Source: Pseudomonas sp. JAI120
GTDB lineage: Bacteria; Pseudomonadota; Gammaproteobacteria; Pseudomonadales; Pseudomonadaceae
Length of the DNA stretch: 64,000 bases
Assembly (NCBI RefSeq): GCF_014207255.1
Contig: NZ_JACHCZ010000001.1
Location: 856,592 to 920,591, forward strand
Direction of reading: 5' to 3'
The notes under the pieces are model-generated. The model made no database searches and had not been told where the DNA came from. It saw only the letters and a program-made list of their open reading frames with translations. Shown here in pieces: positions 50,881 through 59,639 of the stretch; the stretch's first letter is position 1, and every line of letters starts with the position of its first letter. Made by a program: the position numbers and the translations under genes.

Positions 50881-51411
50881 ATGCGTAGCCCTTCTTTGTT
50901 GTCCCTTGCCCTGCTGCTGAGCACCTCCGTGGTGTTTGCCAAGGAGTACCCCATCGGCGAACCGCAACACTGCCCCGGCCTGGAAATCGGCGCGGTGTAC
51001 CTGCAACCGATCGAGATGGCACCCGCCGGCATGATGCGCGCCACGGCCGATTCCGATGTGCACCTGGAGGCCGACGTACGCGCCACGGCGGACAATGCCC
51101 AAGGGTTTCAGGAAGGCAGTTTCGTGCCCTACCTCAACCTGTCTTTCACCCTGAAGAAACAAGGCAGCGACACCCCCATCAGCGGTGATTTCCACGCCAT
51201 GGTCGCCAATGACGGGCCGCACTATGGCGATAACGTCAAGCTGCAAGGCCCCGGCAAATACACCCTTACCTTCAGCGTGTTACCGCCCACCGGCCATCAC
51301 TCCCTGGGTCGTCATACCGACAAGGAAACCGGGGTCGCCCCGTGGTTCGAACGCTGCGAGGTGCACTACGAATTCGTCTACGCCGGCATCGGCAAAAAAG
51401 GCGGCTATTGA
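50881..51411 (+). CDS. ftrA: Periplasmic iron-binding protein FtrA (P19 family)
   Basis: The 176-residue protein with a signal peptide (LLSLALLLSTSVVFA) belongs to the P19/Tp34 family: KEYPIGEPQHCPGLEIGAVYLQPIEM, the Met/His metal site region MMRATADSDVHLEADV and the second site FHAMVANDGPHYG. It binds iron (with copper) in the periplasm and feeds the FtrB-FtrC-FtrD system. The stop codon shares one base with the ftrB start. GAAGCCTCG lies before the ATG. Confidence 0.9.
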   Translation: MRSPSLLSLALLLSTSVVFAKEYPIGEPQHCPGLEIGAVYLQPIEMAPAGMMRATADSDVHLEADVRATADNAQGFQEGSFVPYLNLSFTLKKQGSDTPISGDFHAMVANDGPHYGDNVKLQGPGKYTLTFSVLPPTGHHSLGRHTDKETGVAPWFERCEVHYEFVYAGIGKKGGY

Positions 51412-51734
51412 TGCGCCGCGCCCTGTTGCTGGGCGGCCTGCTGCTGAGCGGCGCGGCGATGGCGGCGCCGTTGCCCACCTATGAGTTGAGCCTGCAGGAC
51501 GGCCATTTCGACCCGCCACAACTGGTGGTCAAGGCCGATGAGCGTTTCAAGATCGTGCTCAAGAACATCGGCCAAGGCCCGGCCGAATTCGAAAGCACGC
51601 CCCTGCGGGTGGAGAAGGTGTTGTCTGCGGGGGTGACCACCTTTGTGGTGATCCACCCGCTCAAGCCGGGGTTGTACCCGTTCTTCGACGAGTTCAACCC
51701 ACAGTTGCCCGAAGGCAGCATCCTCGCCGAATAG
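51411..51734 (+). CDS. ftrB: Cupredoxin-domain protein FtrB
   Basis: The 107-residue protein has a signal peptide (LLLGGLLLSGAAMA) and a cupredoxin-like domain (YELSLQDGHFDPPQLVVKAD, LKPGLYPFFDEFN). In characterised FtrABCD systems this periplasmic partner is thought to oxidise Fe(II) bound to FtrA for uptake by FtrC. Classical copper ligands are not all visible in this short form. The TGATG junction couples it to ftrA; ftrC follows in 9 bp. Confidence 0.88.
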   Translation: MRRALLLGGLLLSGAAMAAPLPTYELSLQDGHFDPPQLVVKADERFKIVLKNIGQGPAEFESTPLRVEKVLSAGVTTFVVIHPLKPGLYPFFDEFNPQLPEGSILAE

Positions 51735-51743
51735 GAGCCGTTG

Positions 51744-52583
51744 ATGAACCAATCGATGTTTATTGTCTGGCGTGAAAGCGTCGAGGCCCTGCTGGTGATC
51801 GGCATTCTGCAGGCCTGGATCAGCCGCCAGGCCGGCCATGCGCAACTGGCCCACTTCCTCTGGGCCGGGGTGCTGCTGGGGTTGTTGTGTTCGGCCGGTC
51901 TGGCCGGTTTGATGCTGTGGGCCGGTGACACCATGACCGGTCCACAGGGCGAGTGGCTGCAAGCGGCGCTGACCCTGTTGGCCAGCGGCTTGATGGTGCA
52001 GATGGTGTTCTGGATGCACCGCAACGCGGCCACGCTCAAACACACCCTGGTACGCGAAGCCGATGAGCGCCTGGCGCGCCAGGGCGGCTGGGGCGTGCTG
52101 TTACTGGCGCTGCTGGCGGTGAGCCGCGAAGGCAGTGAAACCGTGGTGTTTTTGTATGGTGCCGGGGCGCGCCTGCACGAGGAGGCGCAAGGCCTGTTCG
52201 CCGTCGGCGGCGTGCTCGGCCTGGCATTGGCAGGGCTCACCGTGCTGCTGTTGCGCGGCAGTCGGCGCTTTATCTCCTGGTCACTGTTTTTCGCCCTCAG
52301 CGAGGCGCTGCTGTTGCTGCTCGGCGGTGCATTGCTGGTGGCGGCCGTGGATCGCATCAGCGGGCAACTGCTGGGCATGGACATGCCCGAGTGGGCCTAC
52401 GCCGCCTTCGGTGACAGCCGCTGGGACAGCAGCGCACTGCTCAGTGACAGCCATGGCCTCGGCGCACTGCTGGCCGACTTTGCCGGCTACCGCGCGGCCC
52501 CCAGCCTTATCACCGTGTTGGTACTGCTCGGCTACTGGCTCTGGGTGGGCAACGGCCTGCGTCGCGCCCGGCACGCGGCATGA
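51744..52583 (+). CDS. ftrC: FTR1-family iron permease FtrC
   Basis: The 279-residue permease has seven membrane helices and the two REXXE iron-handling motifs: REsvE in IVWRESVEALLVIGIL and REgsE in VSREGSETVVFLY. It moves iron across the inner membrane. AGGAG at 51733-51737, 6 nt before the ATG, sets the start; the TTG one codon earlier is not needed. It overlaps ftrD by 4 bp. Confidence 0.93.
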   Translation: MNQSMFIVWRESVEALLVIGILQAWISRQAGHAQLAHFLWAGVLLGLLCSAGLAGLMLWAGDTMTGPQGEWLQAALTLLASGLMVQMVFWMHRNAATLKHTLVREADERLARQGGWGVLLLALLAVSREGSETVVFLYGAGARLHEEAQGLFAVGGVLGLALAGLTVLLLRGSRRFISWSLFFALSEALLLLLGGALLVAAVDRISGQLLGMDMPEWAYAAFGDSRWDSSALLSDSHGLGALLADFAGYRAAPSLITVLVLLGYWLWVGNGLRRARHAA

Positions 52584-53935
52584 GTTGGCTGCAGCAACTG
52601 GGCGATGGCATGCGCCGCCATGCCCGGCTGATCCGTGCCATGCAATGGGCGGTGGTGCTGGTCTACGCCGTATTGCTGGTGCTGCCCACCCTGCTGCCGT
52701 TGCCGGATAGCCAGGCGCGTGTGGTGAACAACCTGACGCTGCTCGCGCAATTTATCTTCTGGGGGATCTGGTGGCCGTTCGTGTTGCTGTCGATGGTGCT
52801 GTTCGGGCGCCTGTGGTGCGGTGTGCTGTGCCCGGAAGGTTCACTGAGCGAATGGGCCAGCCAGCACGGGCGCGGCCTGGGCATACCGCGCTGGCTGCGT
52901 TGGGGCGGCTGGCCGACCCTGGGCTTTTGCCTCACCACGCTCTACGGCCAGTTGATCAGTGTGTACGACTACGCCCAGGCGGCGTTGCTGATCCTGGGCG
53001 GCTCGACGTTGGCGGCGGTGGTGGTCGGCCTGTTATTCGTGCGCGGCAAGCGCGTGTGGTGCCGTTACCTGTGCCCGGTGAGCGGCGTGTTCGCCCTGCT
53101 CGCCCGCATGGCGCCGCTGCATTTCGCCGTGGATGAACAACGCTGGAAAGCCAACAGCGCCCCGCGCCTGCCTCTGCCCAACTGCGCGCCACTCCTGGAC
53201 ATCCGCCGCCTGCAAGGCGCCAGCGACTGCCACGCCTGTGGCCGTTGCAGCGGGCAACGCGGCGCGGTGCAACTTATCGCCCGCTCGTGCAATCAAGAGA
53301 TTCTGCAGGCACCGCGCCAACCCGGCTCGCCATGGGATACGCGCCTGCTGCTGTTTGGCGTGATCGGCCTGGCCATGGGCGCGTTCCAGTGGACCGTAAG
53401 CCCGTGGTTTATCGCGCTGAAACAGACACTCGCCGAATGGCTGGTGAGCCGCGACTGGGTATGGCTGCTGCAAGACAACGCGCCCTGGTGGCTGCTCACC
53501 CACTACCCACAACTCAACGACAGCTTCAGCTGGCTCGATGGCCTGTGCATCGTGCTGTACCTGGGTGGCAGCGCACTGCTGATCGGCGGTGGCTGCTGGC
53601 TGCTGCTGCGCCTGGCCGCGTATGTGGCCGGAGATCGCGCACTGTTTCGGCCCTTGGCACTGACGCTCACGCCCCTGGGTGGTGCAGGGCTGTTCCTGGG
53701 GCTGTCGGCGACGACGGTGAAGTTGTTGCGTTATGAAGGGTTGGCATTGGCGTGGGTGCAACCGGCGCGCACACTGATGCTGAGCGCCGCGATTGGCTGG
53801 TGCTTGTGGTTGGGGTGGCGGCAGCTCCAGGAGCTGGAAACCCGGCGCCGTTGCCTCGGGTGGTTGTGCGTACTGCTGAGTAATGGGCTGGTGGGGTGTG
53901 GCTGGTGGTTGCAGTTCTGGGGGTGGGCTGGCTGA
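52580..53935 (+). CDS. ftrD: Iron-sulfur membrane protein FtrD
   Basis: The 451-residue polytopic protein resembles NapH/NosR/CcoG ferredoxin-type membrane proteins. It shows CGVLCPEGSLSEW and CRYLCPVSGVFALL, then CHACGRCSGQRGAVQLIARSCN with cysteines for 4Fe-4S centres. In FtrABCD systems it is thought to take electrons from FtrB's Fe(II) oxidation. It is the last gene of the four-gene operon ftrABCD. Confidence 0.9.
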   Translation: MSWLQQLGDGMRRHARLIRAMQWAVVLVYAVLLVLPTLLPLPDSQARVVNNLTLLAQFIFWGIWWPFVLLSMVLFGRLWCGVLCPEGSLSEWASQHGRGLGIPRWLRWGGWPTLGFCLTTLYGQLISVYDYAQAALLILGGSTLAAVVVGLLFVRGKRVWCRYLCPVSGVFALLARMAPLHFAVDEQRWKANSAPRLPLPNCAPLLDIRRLQGASDCHACGRCSGQRGAVQLIARSCNQEILQAPRQPGSPWDTRLLLFGVIGLAMGAFQWTVSPWFIALKQTLAEWLVSRDWVWLLQDNAPWWLLTHYPQLNDSFSWLDGLCIVLYLGGSALLIGGGCWLLLRLAAYVAGDRALFRPLALTLTPLGGAGLFLGLSATTVKLLRYEGLALAWVQPARTLMLSAAIGWCLWLGWRQLQELETRRRCLGWLCVLLSNGLVGCGWWLQFWGWAG

Positions 53936-53950
53936 TGCACACCGATCCAG

Positions 53951-54035
53951 ATGTGGGAGGGGGCTTGCCCCCGATGAGCATGGGTATCTGTGGCGCGGGC
54001 GCTTGCTCCCGTGGCGGCCTTCGGGCCGACCATGT
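53951..54035. repeat. Incomplete REP units after ftrD
   Basis: One REP unit (atgtgggagggggcttgccc) at 53951 is followed by a second, altered unit (cgcttgctcccgtggcggcc). It lies at the start of the 553-bp gap 53936-54488, whose remaining part is the long repeat described next; no gene is seen in the gap. Confidence 0.7.
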
Positions 54036-54080
54036 CGTTGGGGTTGGAATAAGTACATATCCATTGTTGCGGTCACGGCT

Positions 54081-54466
54081 GCTTAGGGTTCCGCCCTTAC
54101 GGCGGGTCACTTTGGAAAAGAGCCCCAAAGTAACCAAAGGGCTCTTGCCCCACCACTCGGTACCTCGCCTAGGCTCGGTATGCCCTCACTCCGGCTTGAA
54201 TCCGTGGGCCGCCGTCATGGGCCATCCCTGGCCCAGGACGGCTAACCCGGCGTCCTGCCGGGTTACCCACGGATTCAAGCCTGCGTTCGGCCAGCGTGGT
54301 TAACGGGGCGCCTAGGATCAAGATCAAAAGCCAGAGCAAAAGCAGACCGAGGTCCATCTGATATATGGAGATCCTAATGTGGGAGGGAGCTTGCCCCCGA
54401 TAGCGGTGAGTCAGTCAACCCAAGTATCACTGACCCACCCTCATCGGGGGCAAGCCCCCTCCCACA
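54081..54466. repeat. Long intergenic repeat, copy 1, with cloverleaf-like segment and BIME
   Basis: About 390 bp nearly identical to 59201-59598. Positions 54194-54280 can fold as a three-way junction: a perfect 15-bp outer stem (gcttgaatccgtggg, 54194-54208 with 54266-54280), a 12-of-13-bp hairpin (54211-54223 with 54230-54242) and an 8-bp hairpin (54243-54250 with 54258-54265). Another 8-bp hairpin lies at 54118-54146, and a BIME at 54376-54466 closes the element. Short open frames inside are not genes. Confidence 0.9.
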
Positions 54467-54488
54467 GTTTTGACCGCACCAGCCGAAG

Positions 54489-56108
54489 TTACACCTTGAA
54501 CCGCGCCACCGTCTGATGCAGCGTCCCCGCCATCCCGGCCAGGTCATGCCCTGCCGTTTCGGTGTGTATCGCGCCCTGCAACACCTGCTGCGACAGGTTG
54601 CGAATGCCCACCAGGTTGCGATCCACTTCCCGCGCCACCAATGCCTGTTCTTCGGTGGCGCTGGCAATCATCATATTGCGTTCGTTGATCTGCGAGATCG
54701 ACCGGGTGATTTCGTCCAGCGCCTCTCCCGAGCGTTGCGCCACGTTCAAGGTCGCCTGTACCCGTTCACTGCTGCTGTGCATGGCGGCCACGGCGTGTTC
54801 GGTGTCCTGGCGGATATTGCCGATCATCTGCTCGATCTCATGGGTCGAGGTCTGGGTGCGATGGGCCAGTGCGCGCACTTCATCGGCGACCACCGCAAAC
54901 CCTCGCCCGGCATCCCCGGCGCGGGCCGCTTCGATGGCCGCGTTCAACGCCAACAGGTTGGTCTGGTCGGCAATGCTGCGGATCACTTCGAGCACGCTGC
55001 TGATGTCTTGCACGCGGCCGGCCAGTTGCTGGATACGCTCCGAGGTTTCCACCACACCGGTGGCCAAGGTGTTGATCGACGCCACGGTTTCCTGCACCTG
55101 CGCCTGTCCACGCTGGGCGGTCTGCTCCGACAGGCGCGAGGCTTCGCTGGTGCTCACGGCATTGCGTGCCACTTCGTCGACGGCGGCAGTCATTTCATTC
55201 ACCGCGGTGGCGGCCTGTTCGATTTCCTGGCCCTGCAACTGCAGGCTGCTGCTGGTCTGGCTGCTGACCGCGCTCAACTCTTCCGACGAACTGGCCACGC
55301 CGTCCACCGACGCCGCGATATGCCGGACCATCTGGTTAAGGTTCTGCTGCATCTGATGCAGATTGCGCATCACACTGCCGTCGATACTGTTGCCCAACGG
55401 CACCTCGATGGTCAGGTCACCCTCGGCGATGTGGCTCAACACCCGCGCCACTTCATCCGGCTCGCCGCCCAGCGGCCGGGTGACGCTGCGCGTGACGATC
55501 ACCGCCGCCGCCACCACCAGGGCCAGGCACAGCAGGAACAGCCCGAGCATATTGCGTCGGGCCTCGTCATAGAGGATTTGCGCCGCCTGCTGGCGCTCGG
55601 CGAACAGCCGCCCCTGCATGGCCATCAACGCATCCAGGCTCTTGAACACTTCCAACTCGGCGGGCATCACCTGTTGCTTGAGCTGGGCCAGGCCCTGCTC
55701 GCGCGCGCCCTGTCGGATCAGCGCCTGCACCTGGGTGAAGGCCGCCACGTAGGCCTCACGGTGGGTTTTCAAGGTGGCATAGGCCGCCTTGCCTTCAGCG
55801 GTGTCGAGCAGCGGCTCAAGGGTAGCGAACGCCTGGGTGATGCGTTCGCGCGTGGTGCCGATGGAGGCCTGGGCCTGTTGGTTGTCCTGGTCGATCAGCA
55901 GGTCGCGGGTGTTGCGCCCGTTATCGCGCACCCCGGTGGCAATCACCATGATCGGCGCGATCCTGGGCCAGTCCTGCTGCACGATCTGCTCGGATTGCTG
56001 CTTGAGGGTTGCCAGGTCGTGAAGGGCGTAAAACACCAAGCCGGCCAGCGCCAACGGCGCAATCGCGAAACCGATGACAATGCGTTGTGCCGTGGTTAAT
56101 TGCTTCAT
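54489..56108 (-). CDS. Methyl-accepting chemotaxis protein
   Basis: The 539-residue MCP has TM1 ([20 protein letters not shown]), a ~150-residue helical periplasmic four-helix-bundle ligand domain, TM2 ([20 protein letters not shown]), a HAMP domain and the cytoplasmic signalling coiled coil with the conserved hairpin tip [20 protein letters not shown] and [19 protein letters not shown]. It senses an unknown ligand and signals to CheA. GGGA 8 nt before the ATG at 56108 sets the start. It is a single gene after nrdG with the same orientation. Confidence 0.94.
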   Translation of the reverse strand: MKQLTTAQRIVIGFAIAPLALAGLVFYALHDLATLKQQSEQIVQQDWPRIAPIMVIATGVRDNGRNTRDLLIDQDNQQAQASIGTTRERITQAFATLEPLLDTAEGKAAYATLKTHREAYVAAFTQVQALIRQGAREQGLAQLKQQVMPAELEVFKSLDALMAMQGRLFAERQQAAQILYDEARRNMLGLFLLCLALVVAAAVIVTRSVTRPLGGEPDEVARVLSHIAEGDLTIEVPLGNSIDGSVMRNLHQMQQNLNQMVRHIAASVDGVASSSEELSAVSSQTSSSLQLQGQEIEQAATAVNEMTAAVDEVARNAVSTSEASRLSEQTAQRGQAQVQETVASINTLATGVVETSERIQQLAGRVQDISSVLEVIRSIADQTNLLALNAAIEAARAGDAGRGFAVVADEVRALAHRTQTSTHEIEQMIGNIRQDTEHAVAAMHSSSERVQATLNVAQRSGEALDEITRSISQINERNMMIASATEEQALVAREVDRNLVGIRNLSQQVLQGAIHTETAGHDLAGMAGTLHQTVARFKV

Positions 56109-56176
56109 TGTGCTATTCCCTGATGAAAACCTGCCCGTCATGGGCAGCATCTATAAAAATCCGCTGAGGGCACGCA

Positions 56177-56872
56177 TCACCCTCGCAATACAAAAGCAGG
56201 AAACAATTCGCGCAATCGGCCCCATAACTCCGGCAATGCGGCCTGTGCCGGTGAGCTCGACAATTGCGCATCGAGCATGCTGGCCGTGCGCACCATTTGC
56301 ACCGCAAAGCGTTGCACACCGTTGGCTTGCAAACGCTGGGCCAGCAACAACAACCGAGGGGGGTCGATCAAATGCCAATGCACCGTGGTGCGGCACTCGT
56401 ATTCCACACCGCTGGCCAACAGGGTGTCGAGGCTGCGCCAGTTGGCGGCACCGCTGTTCCTGACCTGGGTAATCAACTGGCAATCCTCGGCCAGCGCCTT
56501 GACGTCAAAACCGACCCAGTCGGCATGGCGCAACGCATTGGCAAATCCTGCCGGCTTGATCCCGGCACTGTGCAGGCCGACGCGAAAGCCCATCGCCCGC
56601 ACTTCATCCATGGCCGCCGGCAAGCCTTCCTGCAAGGTCGGCTCGCCACCACTGAACACCACGGCGTCGAGCAGGTCCTTGCGCCGCTGCAAAAACAGCA
56701 ACACCCGGCGCCAATCCACCTCCGTGCTGCCGCGCGGTGGGATCAGGTCCGGGTTGTGGCAGTAACGACAGCGCCAGGCACAGCCCTGGCAAAACAGCAC
56801 ACAGGCGAGCATGCCGGGGTAGTCGAGGGTGGTCAGGGGCACCAGGCCCCCGATCCGTAGCGCTCGACTCAT
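56177..56872 (-). CDS. nrdG: Anaerobic ribonucleotide reductase activating enzyme NrdG
   Basis: The 231-residue radical SAM protein opens MSRALRIGGLVPLTTLDYPG and has the CxxxCxxC cluster motif in GCAWRCRYCHNPDL and the SAM-binding GGEPTLQ. It cleaves S-adenosylmethionine to install the glycyl radical on NrdD. Its start overlaps by 4 bp (ATGA) the stop of the 51-residue gene that carries the radical glycine motif, so target peptide and activator are translationally coupled. Confidence 0.94.
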   Translation of the reverse strand: MSRALRIGGLVPLTTLDYPGMLACVLFCQGCAWRCRYCHNPDLIPPRGSTEVDWRRVLLFLQRRKDLLDAVVFSGGEPTLQEGLPAAMDEVRAMGFRVGLHSAGIKPAGFANALRHADWVGFDVKALAEDCQLITQVRNSGAANWRSLDTLLASGVEYECRTTVHWHLIDPPRLLLLAQRLQANGVQRFAVQMVRTASMLDAQLSSSPAQAALPELWGRLRELFPAFVLRG

Positions 56873-57024
56873 TGGCGCCCGGCCACGGCGGCCGTTTCAG
56901 TGAAATGCACCCGTTCCTTGTGCTCGGATTGTTTGCCGGGATTGAACGCCGACACGGGCCGGTGATAGCCCATCACCCGGGTCCAGACTTCGCAGCGCTG
57001 ACGTTGTGGCTGGGATGTTTGCAT
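56869..57024 (-). CDS. Separate glycyl-radical C-terminal peptide of class III ribonucleotide reductase
   Basis: The 51-residue protein contains CEVWTRVMGYHRPVSAFNPG and the following KQSEHKERVHF, which correspond to the last part of NrdD in many bacteria. There the glycine in the RVxGY motif becomes the stable radical and the GKQ...ER.. segment ends the chain. Here it is an independent gene with a strong AAGGAG, 8 nt before the ATG at 57024, 31 bp after the nrdD stop and overlapping nrdG by 4 bp. Since the large nrdD product lacks this motif, the two proteins must act together. Function by homology; the split itself is directly seen. Confidence 0.85.
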   Translation of the reverse strand: MQTSQPQRQRCEVWTRVMGYHRPVSAFNPGKQSEHKERVHFTETAAVAGRQ

Positions 57025-57055
57025 GGTGAATCTCCTTGCGGGTTGGAAGATCGGT

Positions 57056-59056
57056 TCAATGCGCAGCGGCAAGTGCCAGCACTTCATCGCACTTGGGACA
57101 GAACTCATGCTCACCGGCGAGGTAGCCGTGCACCGGGCAGATCGAGAACGTCGGGGTGATCGTCAGGTACGGCAGGCGGAAACGCCCCAACGCCTTGCGC
57201 ACCAGTTGCTTGCAGGCCTGGGCCGAGGAAATCTGCTCGGCCATGTACAGGTGCAACACGGTGCCGCCGGTGTATTTGCATTGCAGTTCGTCTTGCAGCT
57301 CCAGGGCTTCGAAGGGGTCTTGGGTAAAGCCCACCGGCAATTGCGAGGAGTTGGTGTAGTACGGCGCGACGTCGCTGCCGGCCTGCAGGATGTCCGGATA
57401 GCGCTTGCGGTCTTCCTTGGCGAAGCGGTAGGTGGTGCCTTCCGCCGGCGTGGCTTCGAGGTTGTAGAGGTGGCCGGTGTCTTCCTGGAAGCGCAGCAAG
57501 GTGGCGCGTACATGGTCGAGCAGCTTGAGGGCAAACGCGCGGCCCTCTTCGGTGTGCATGCCCTGCTCGTCGCCGGTGAAATTGCGCAGCATCTCGTGCA
57601 TGCCGTTGAGGCCGATGGTGGAGAAGTGATTGCGCAAGGTGCCGAGGTAACGCTTGGTGTACGGGTACAAGCCGGCGTCCATATGGTGCTGGATCACCTT
57701 GCGCTTGACCTCCAGGCTTTCCATGGCCATGTCCATCAGGCTGTCCAGGCGTTGCAACAGGCCTGAGGTGTCGCCCTTGAACAGGTAACCCAGGCGCGCG
57801 CAGTTGATCGTCACCACGCCGAGGCTGCCGGTCTGCTCCGCCGAACCGAACAACCCCCCGCCGCGCTTGAGCAGCTCGCGCACGTCCAGTTGCAGGCGGC
57901 AGCACATCGAGCGCACCTGGTTGGGTTGCATATCGGAATTGAGGAAGTTCTGGAAATACGGCAGGCCGTAGCGCGCGGTCATCTCGAACAGACGGTCGGC
58001 GTTCTCGCTGTCCCAAGGGAAGTCGTGGGTAATGTTGTAGGTGGGAATCGGGAAGGTGAACACCCGGCCCTTGGCATCGCCGGCCTGCATCACTTCGATA
58101 TAGGCGCGGTTGATCAGCTCCATTTCCGCTTGCAGGTCGCCATAGGCAAACGGCATTTCCTCACCCCCGATCACCGGCACCTGCTCGCGCAGATCTTCCG
58201 GGCACACCCAGTCGAAGGTCAGGTTGGTAAACGGCGTCTGGGTGCCCCAGCGCGACGGTACGTTGAGGTTGTAGATAAACTCCTGCACCGCCTGGCGCAC
58301 CTCGGCGTAGCTCAGTTGATCCTTGCGCACATAGGGCGCCAGGTAGGTATCGAACGAACTGAACGCCTGGGCGCCGGCCCATTCGTTTTGCAGGGTGCCG
58401 AGGAAGTTGACCATCTGCCCCAGGGCGCTGCTCAAGTGCTTGGGCGGCCCCGCTTCGACACGGCCCGGCACACCATTAAGGCCTTCGTGCAGCAGTGAAC
58501 GCAGCGACCAGCCGGCGCAATAACCGGCGAGCATGTCCAGGTCATGGATATGCAAATCCGCCTCGCGGTGCGCGCGACCGATCTGCTGGCTGTAGACCTC
58601 GTCGAGCCAATAGTTGGCGGTGACCTTGCCCGACACGTTCAACACCAGCCCACCCAGGGAGTAGCCCTGGTTGGCATTGGCTTGCACGCGCCAGTCTTCG
58701 CGGTCGAGGTATTCGTTCATCGAGGTGGCGACTTCCACCAGGGTCTTGCGGTCGCGACGCAGGCGGCCGTGTTGTTCGCGGTAGACGATATAGGCGCGCA
58801 TGGAGAGGAAGTAGCCGGCGTCCATCAGTACGCGTTCGACGCTGTCCTGGATTTGTTCGACGTCCAGGTGTTCGATGCCCCTCAGGCGGGCCAGGACGGC
58901 GCCCAGTAACAGGTCGACGTCGGCCTCCTGGTACTCGCCGGTGGCGGTGCCGGCGGCGATCAGGGCGTGGTGGATTTTTTCGGCGTTGAAGGGGACCAGG
59001 CTGCCGTCGCGTTTGTGTAGGCGGGTGCTGACCAACGGGGTGAGCGTGTTTTGCAT
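57056..59056 (-). CDS. nrdD: Anaerobic ribonucleoside-triphosphate reductase NrdD, lacking the glycyl-radical end
   Basis: The 666-residue protein has an N-terminal ATP-cone (STRLHKRDGSLVPFNAEKIHHAL) for allosteric control and the class III catalytic barrel, with MCCRLQLDVRELLKRGGG containing candidate active-site cysteines. The C-terminal zinc site is SICPVHGYLAGEHEFCPKC. It ends there: the RVxGY radical segment expected next is encoded by the following small gene. It reduces ribonucleotides under anoxia. The ATG at 59056 has GGAG about 9 nt upstream. A candidate ANR box lies 89 bp before it. Confidence 0.93.
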   Translation of the reverse strand: MQNTLTPLVSTRLHKRDGSLVPFNAEKIHHALIAAGTATGEYQEADVDLLLGAVLARLRGIEHLDVEQIQDSVERVLMDAGYFLSMRAYIVYREQHGRLRRDRKTLVEVATSMNEYLDREDWRVQANANQGYSLGGLVLNVSGKVTANYWLDEVYSQQIGRAHREADLHIHDLDMLAGYCAGWSLRSLLHEGLNGVPGRVEAGPPKHLSSALGQMVNFLGTLQNEWAGAQAFSSFDTYLAPYVRKDQLSYAEVRQAVQEFIYNLNVPSRWGTQTPFTNLTFDWVCPEDLREQVPVIGGEEMPFAYGDLQAEMELINRAYIEVMQAGDAKGRVFTFPIPTYNITHDFPWDSENADRLFEMTARYGLPYFQNFLNSDMQPNQVRSMCCRLQLDVRELLKRGGGLFGSAEQTGSLGVVTINCARLGYLFKGDTSGLLQRLDSLMDMAMESLEVKRKVIQHHMDAGLYPYTKRYLGTLRNHFSTIGLNGMHEMLRNFTGDEQGMHTEEGRAFALKLLDHVRATLLRFQEDTGHLYNLEATPAEGTTYRFAKEDRKRYPDILQAGSDVAPYYTNSSQLPVGFTQDPFEALELQDELQCKYTGGTVLHLYMAEQISSAQACKQLVRKALGRFRLPYLTITPTFSICPVHGYLAGEHEFCPKCDEVLALAAAH

Positions 59057-59144
59057 TTTCCGGGCTCCAGGCACTACATATAGATGTTTTTAGGCTTTAA
59101 GACACAAGATGCAGTGAGGTTACGGAGAATGGGGTGGGGGTCCC

Positions 59145-59158
59145 TTGATCGGGGTCAA
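59145..59158 (-). promoter_or_regulatory. Candidate ANR/DNR box upstream of nrdD
   Basis: TTGATCGGGGTCAA fits the ANR/FNR consensus TTGAT-N4-(A/G)TCAA exactly in both half-sites as used in Pseudomonas (the palindrome reads TTGACCCCGATCAA on the other strand). It ends 89 bp before the nrdD start, a position suited to activation under low oxygen. Confidence 0.75.
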
Positions 59159-59200
59159 GGTTTTTTGATTGGGGGTATATCCGTTATTTGGGTAACGGCG

Positions 59201-59598
59201 GCTTAGGGTTCCGCCCTTACGGCGGGTCACTTTGGAAAAGAGCCCCAAAGTAACCAAAGGGCTCTTGCCCCAACACTCGGCACCTCGCCTAGGCTCGGTG
59301 TGCCCTCACTCCGGCTTGAATCCGTGGGCCGCCGTCATGGGCCATCCTTGGCCCAGGACGGCTAACCCGGCGTCCTGCCGGGTTACCCACGGATTCAAGC
59401 CTGCGTTCGGCCAGCGTGTTTGACGGGGCGCCCAGGATCAAGATCAAAAGCCAGAGCAAAAGCAGAGCAAAAGCAGACCGAAGTCCATCTGATATATGGA
59501 GATCCAAATGTGGGAGGGGGCTTGCCCCCGATAGCGCCGGGTCAGTAAAAAATAAGTGACTGACACTCCCTCATCGGGGGCAAGCCCCCTCCCACATT
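59201..59598. repeat. Long intergenic repeat, copy 2, with cloverleaf-like segment and BIME
   Basis: Nearly identical to 54081-54466; it differs by a few substitutions and an extra 11-bp unit (agagcaaaagc) near 59451-59471. The three-way-junction segment at 59314-59400 keeps every paired base; the one change within it (59348) falls in a hairpin loop. The BIME at 59506-59598 closes the element. It fills most of the 690-bp gap 59057-59746, whose other contents are the ANR box and a partial inverted copy. Confidence 0.9.
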
Positions 59599-59639
59599 TT
59601 TTACCGAGTACACCAGACACAACTGCGGTCGGCTCTAAG

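Noticed and set aside
59232-59423. Short open frame inside the long intergenic repeat (also in the copy near 54115)
   Set aside because: It follows the stems of the structured repeat, lacks a ribosome binding site and is better explained by the repeat structure.
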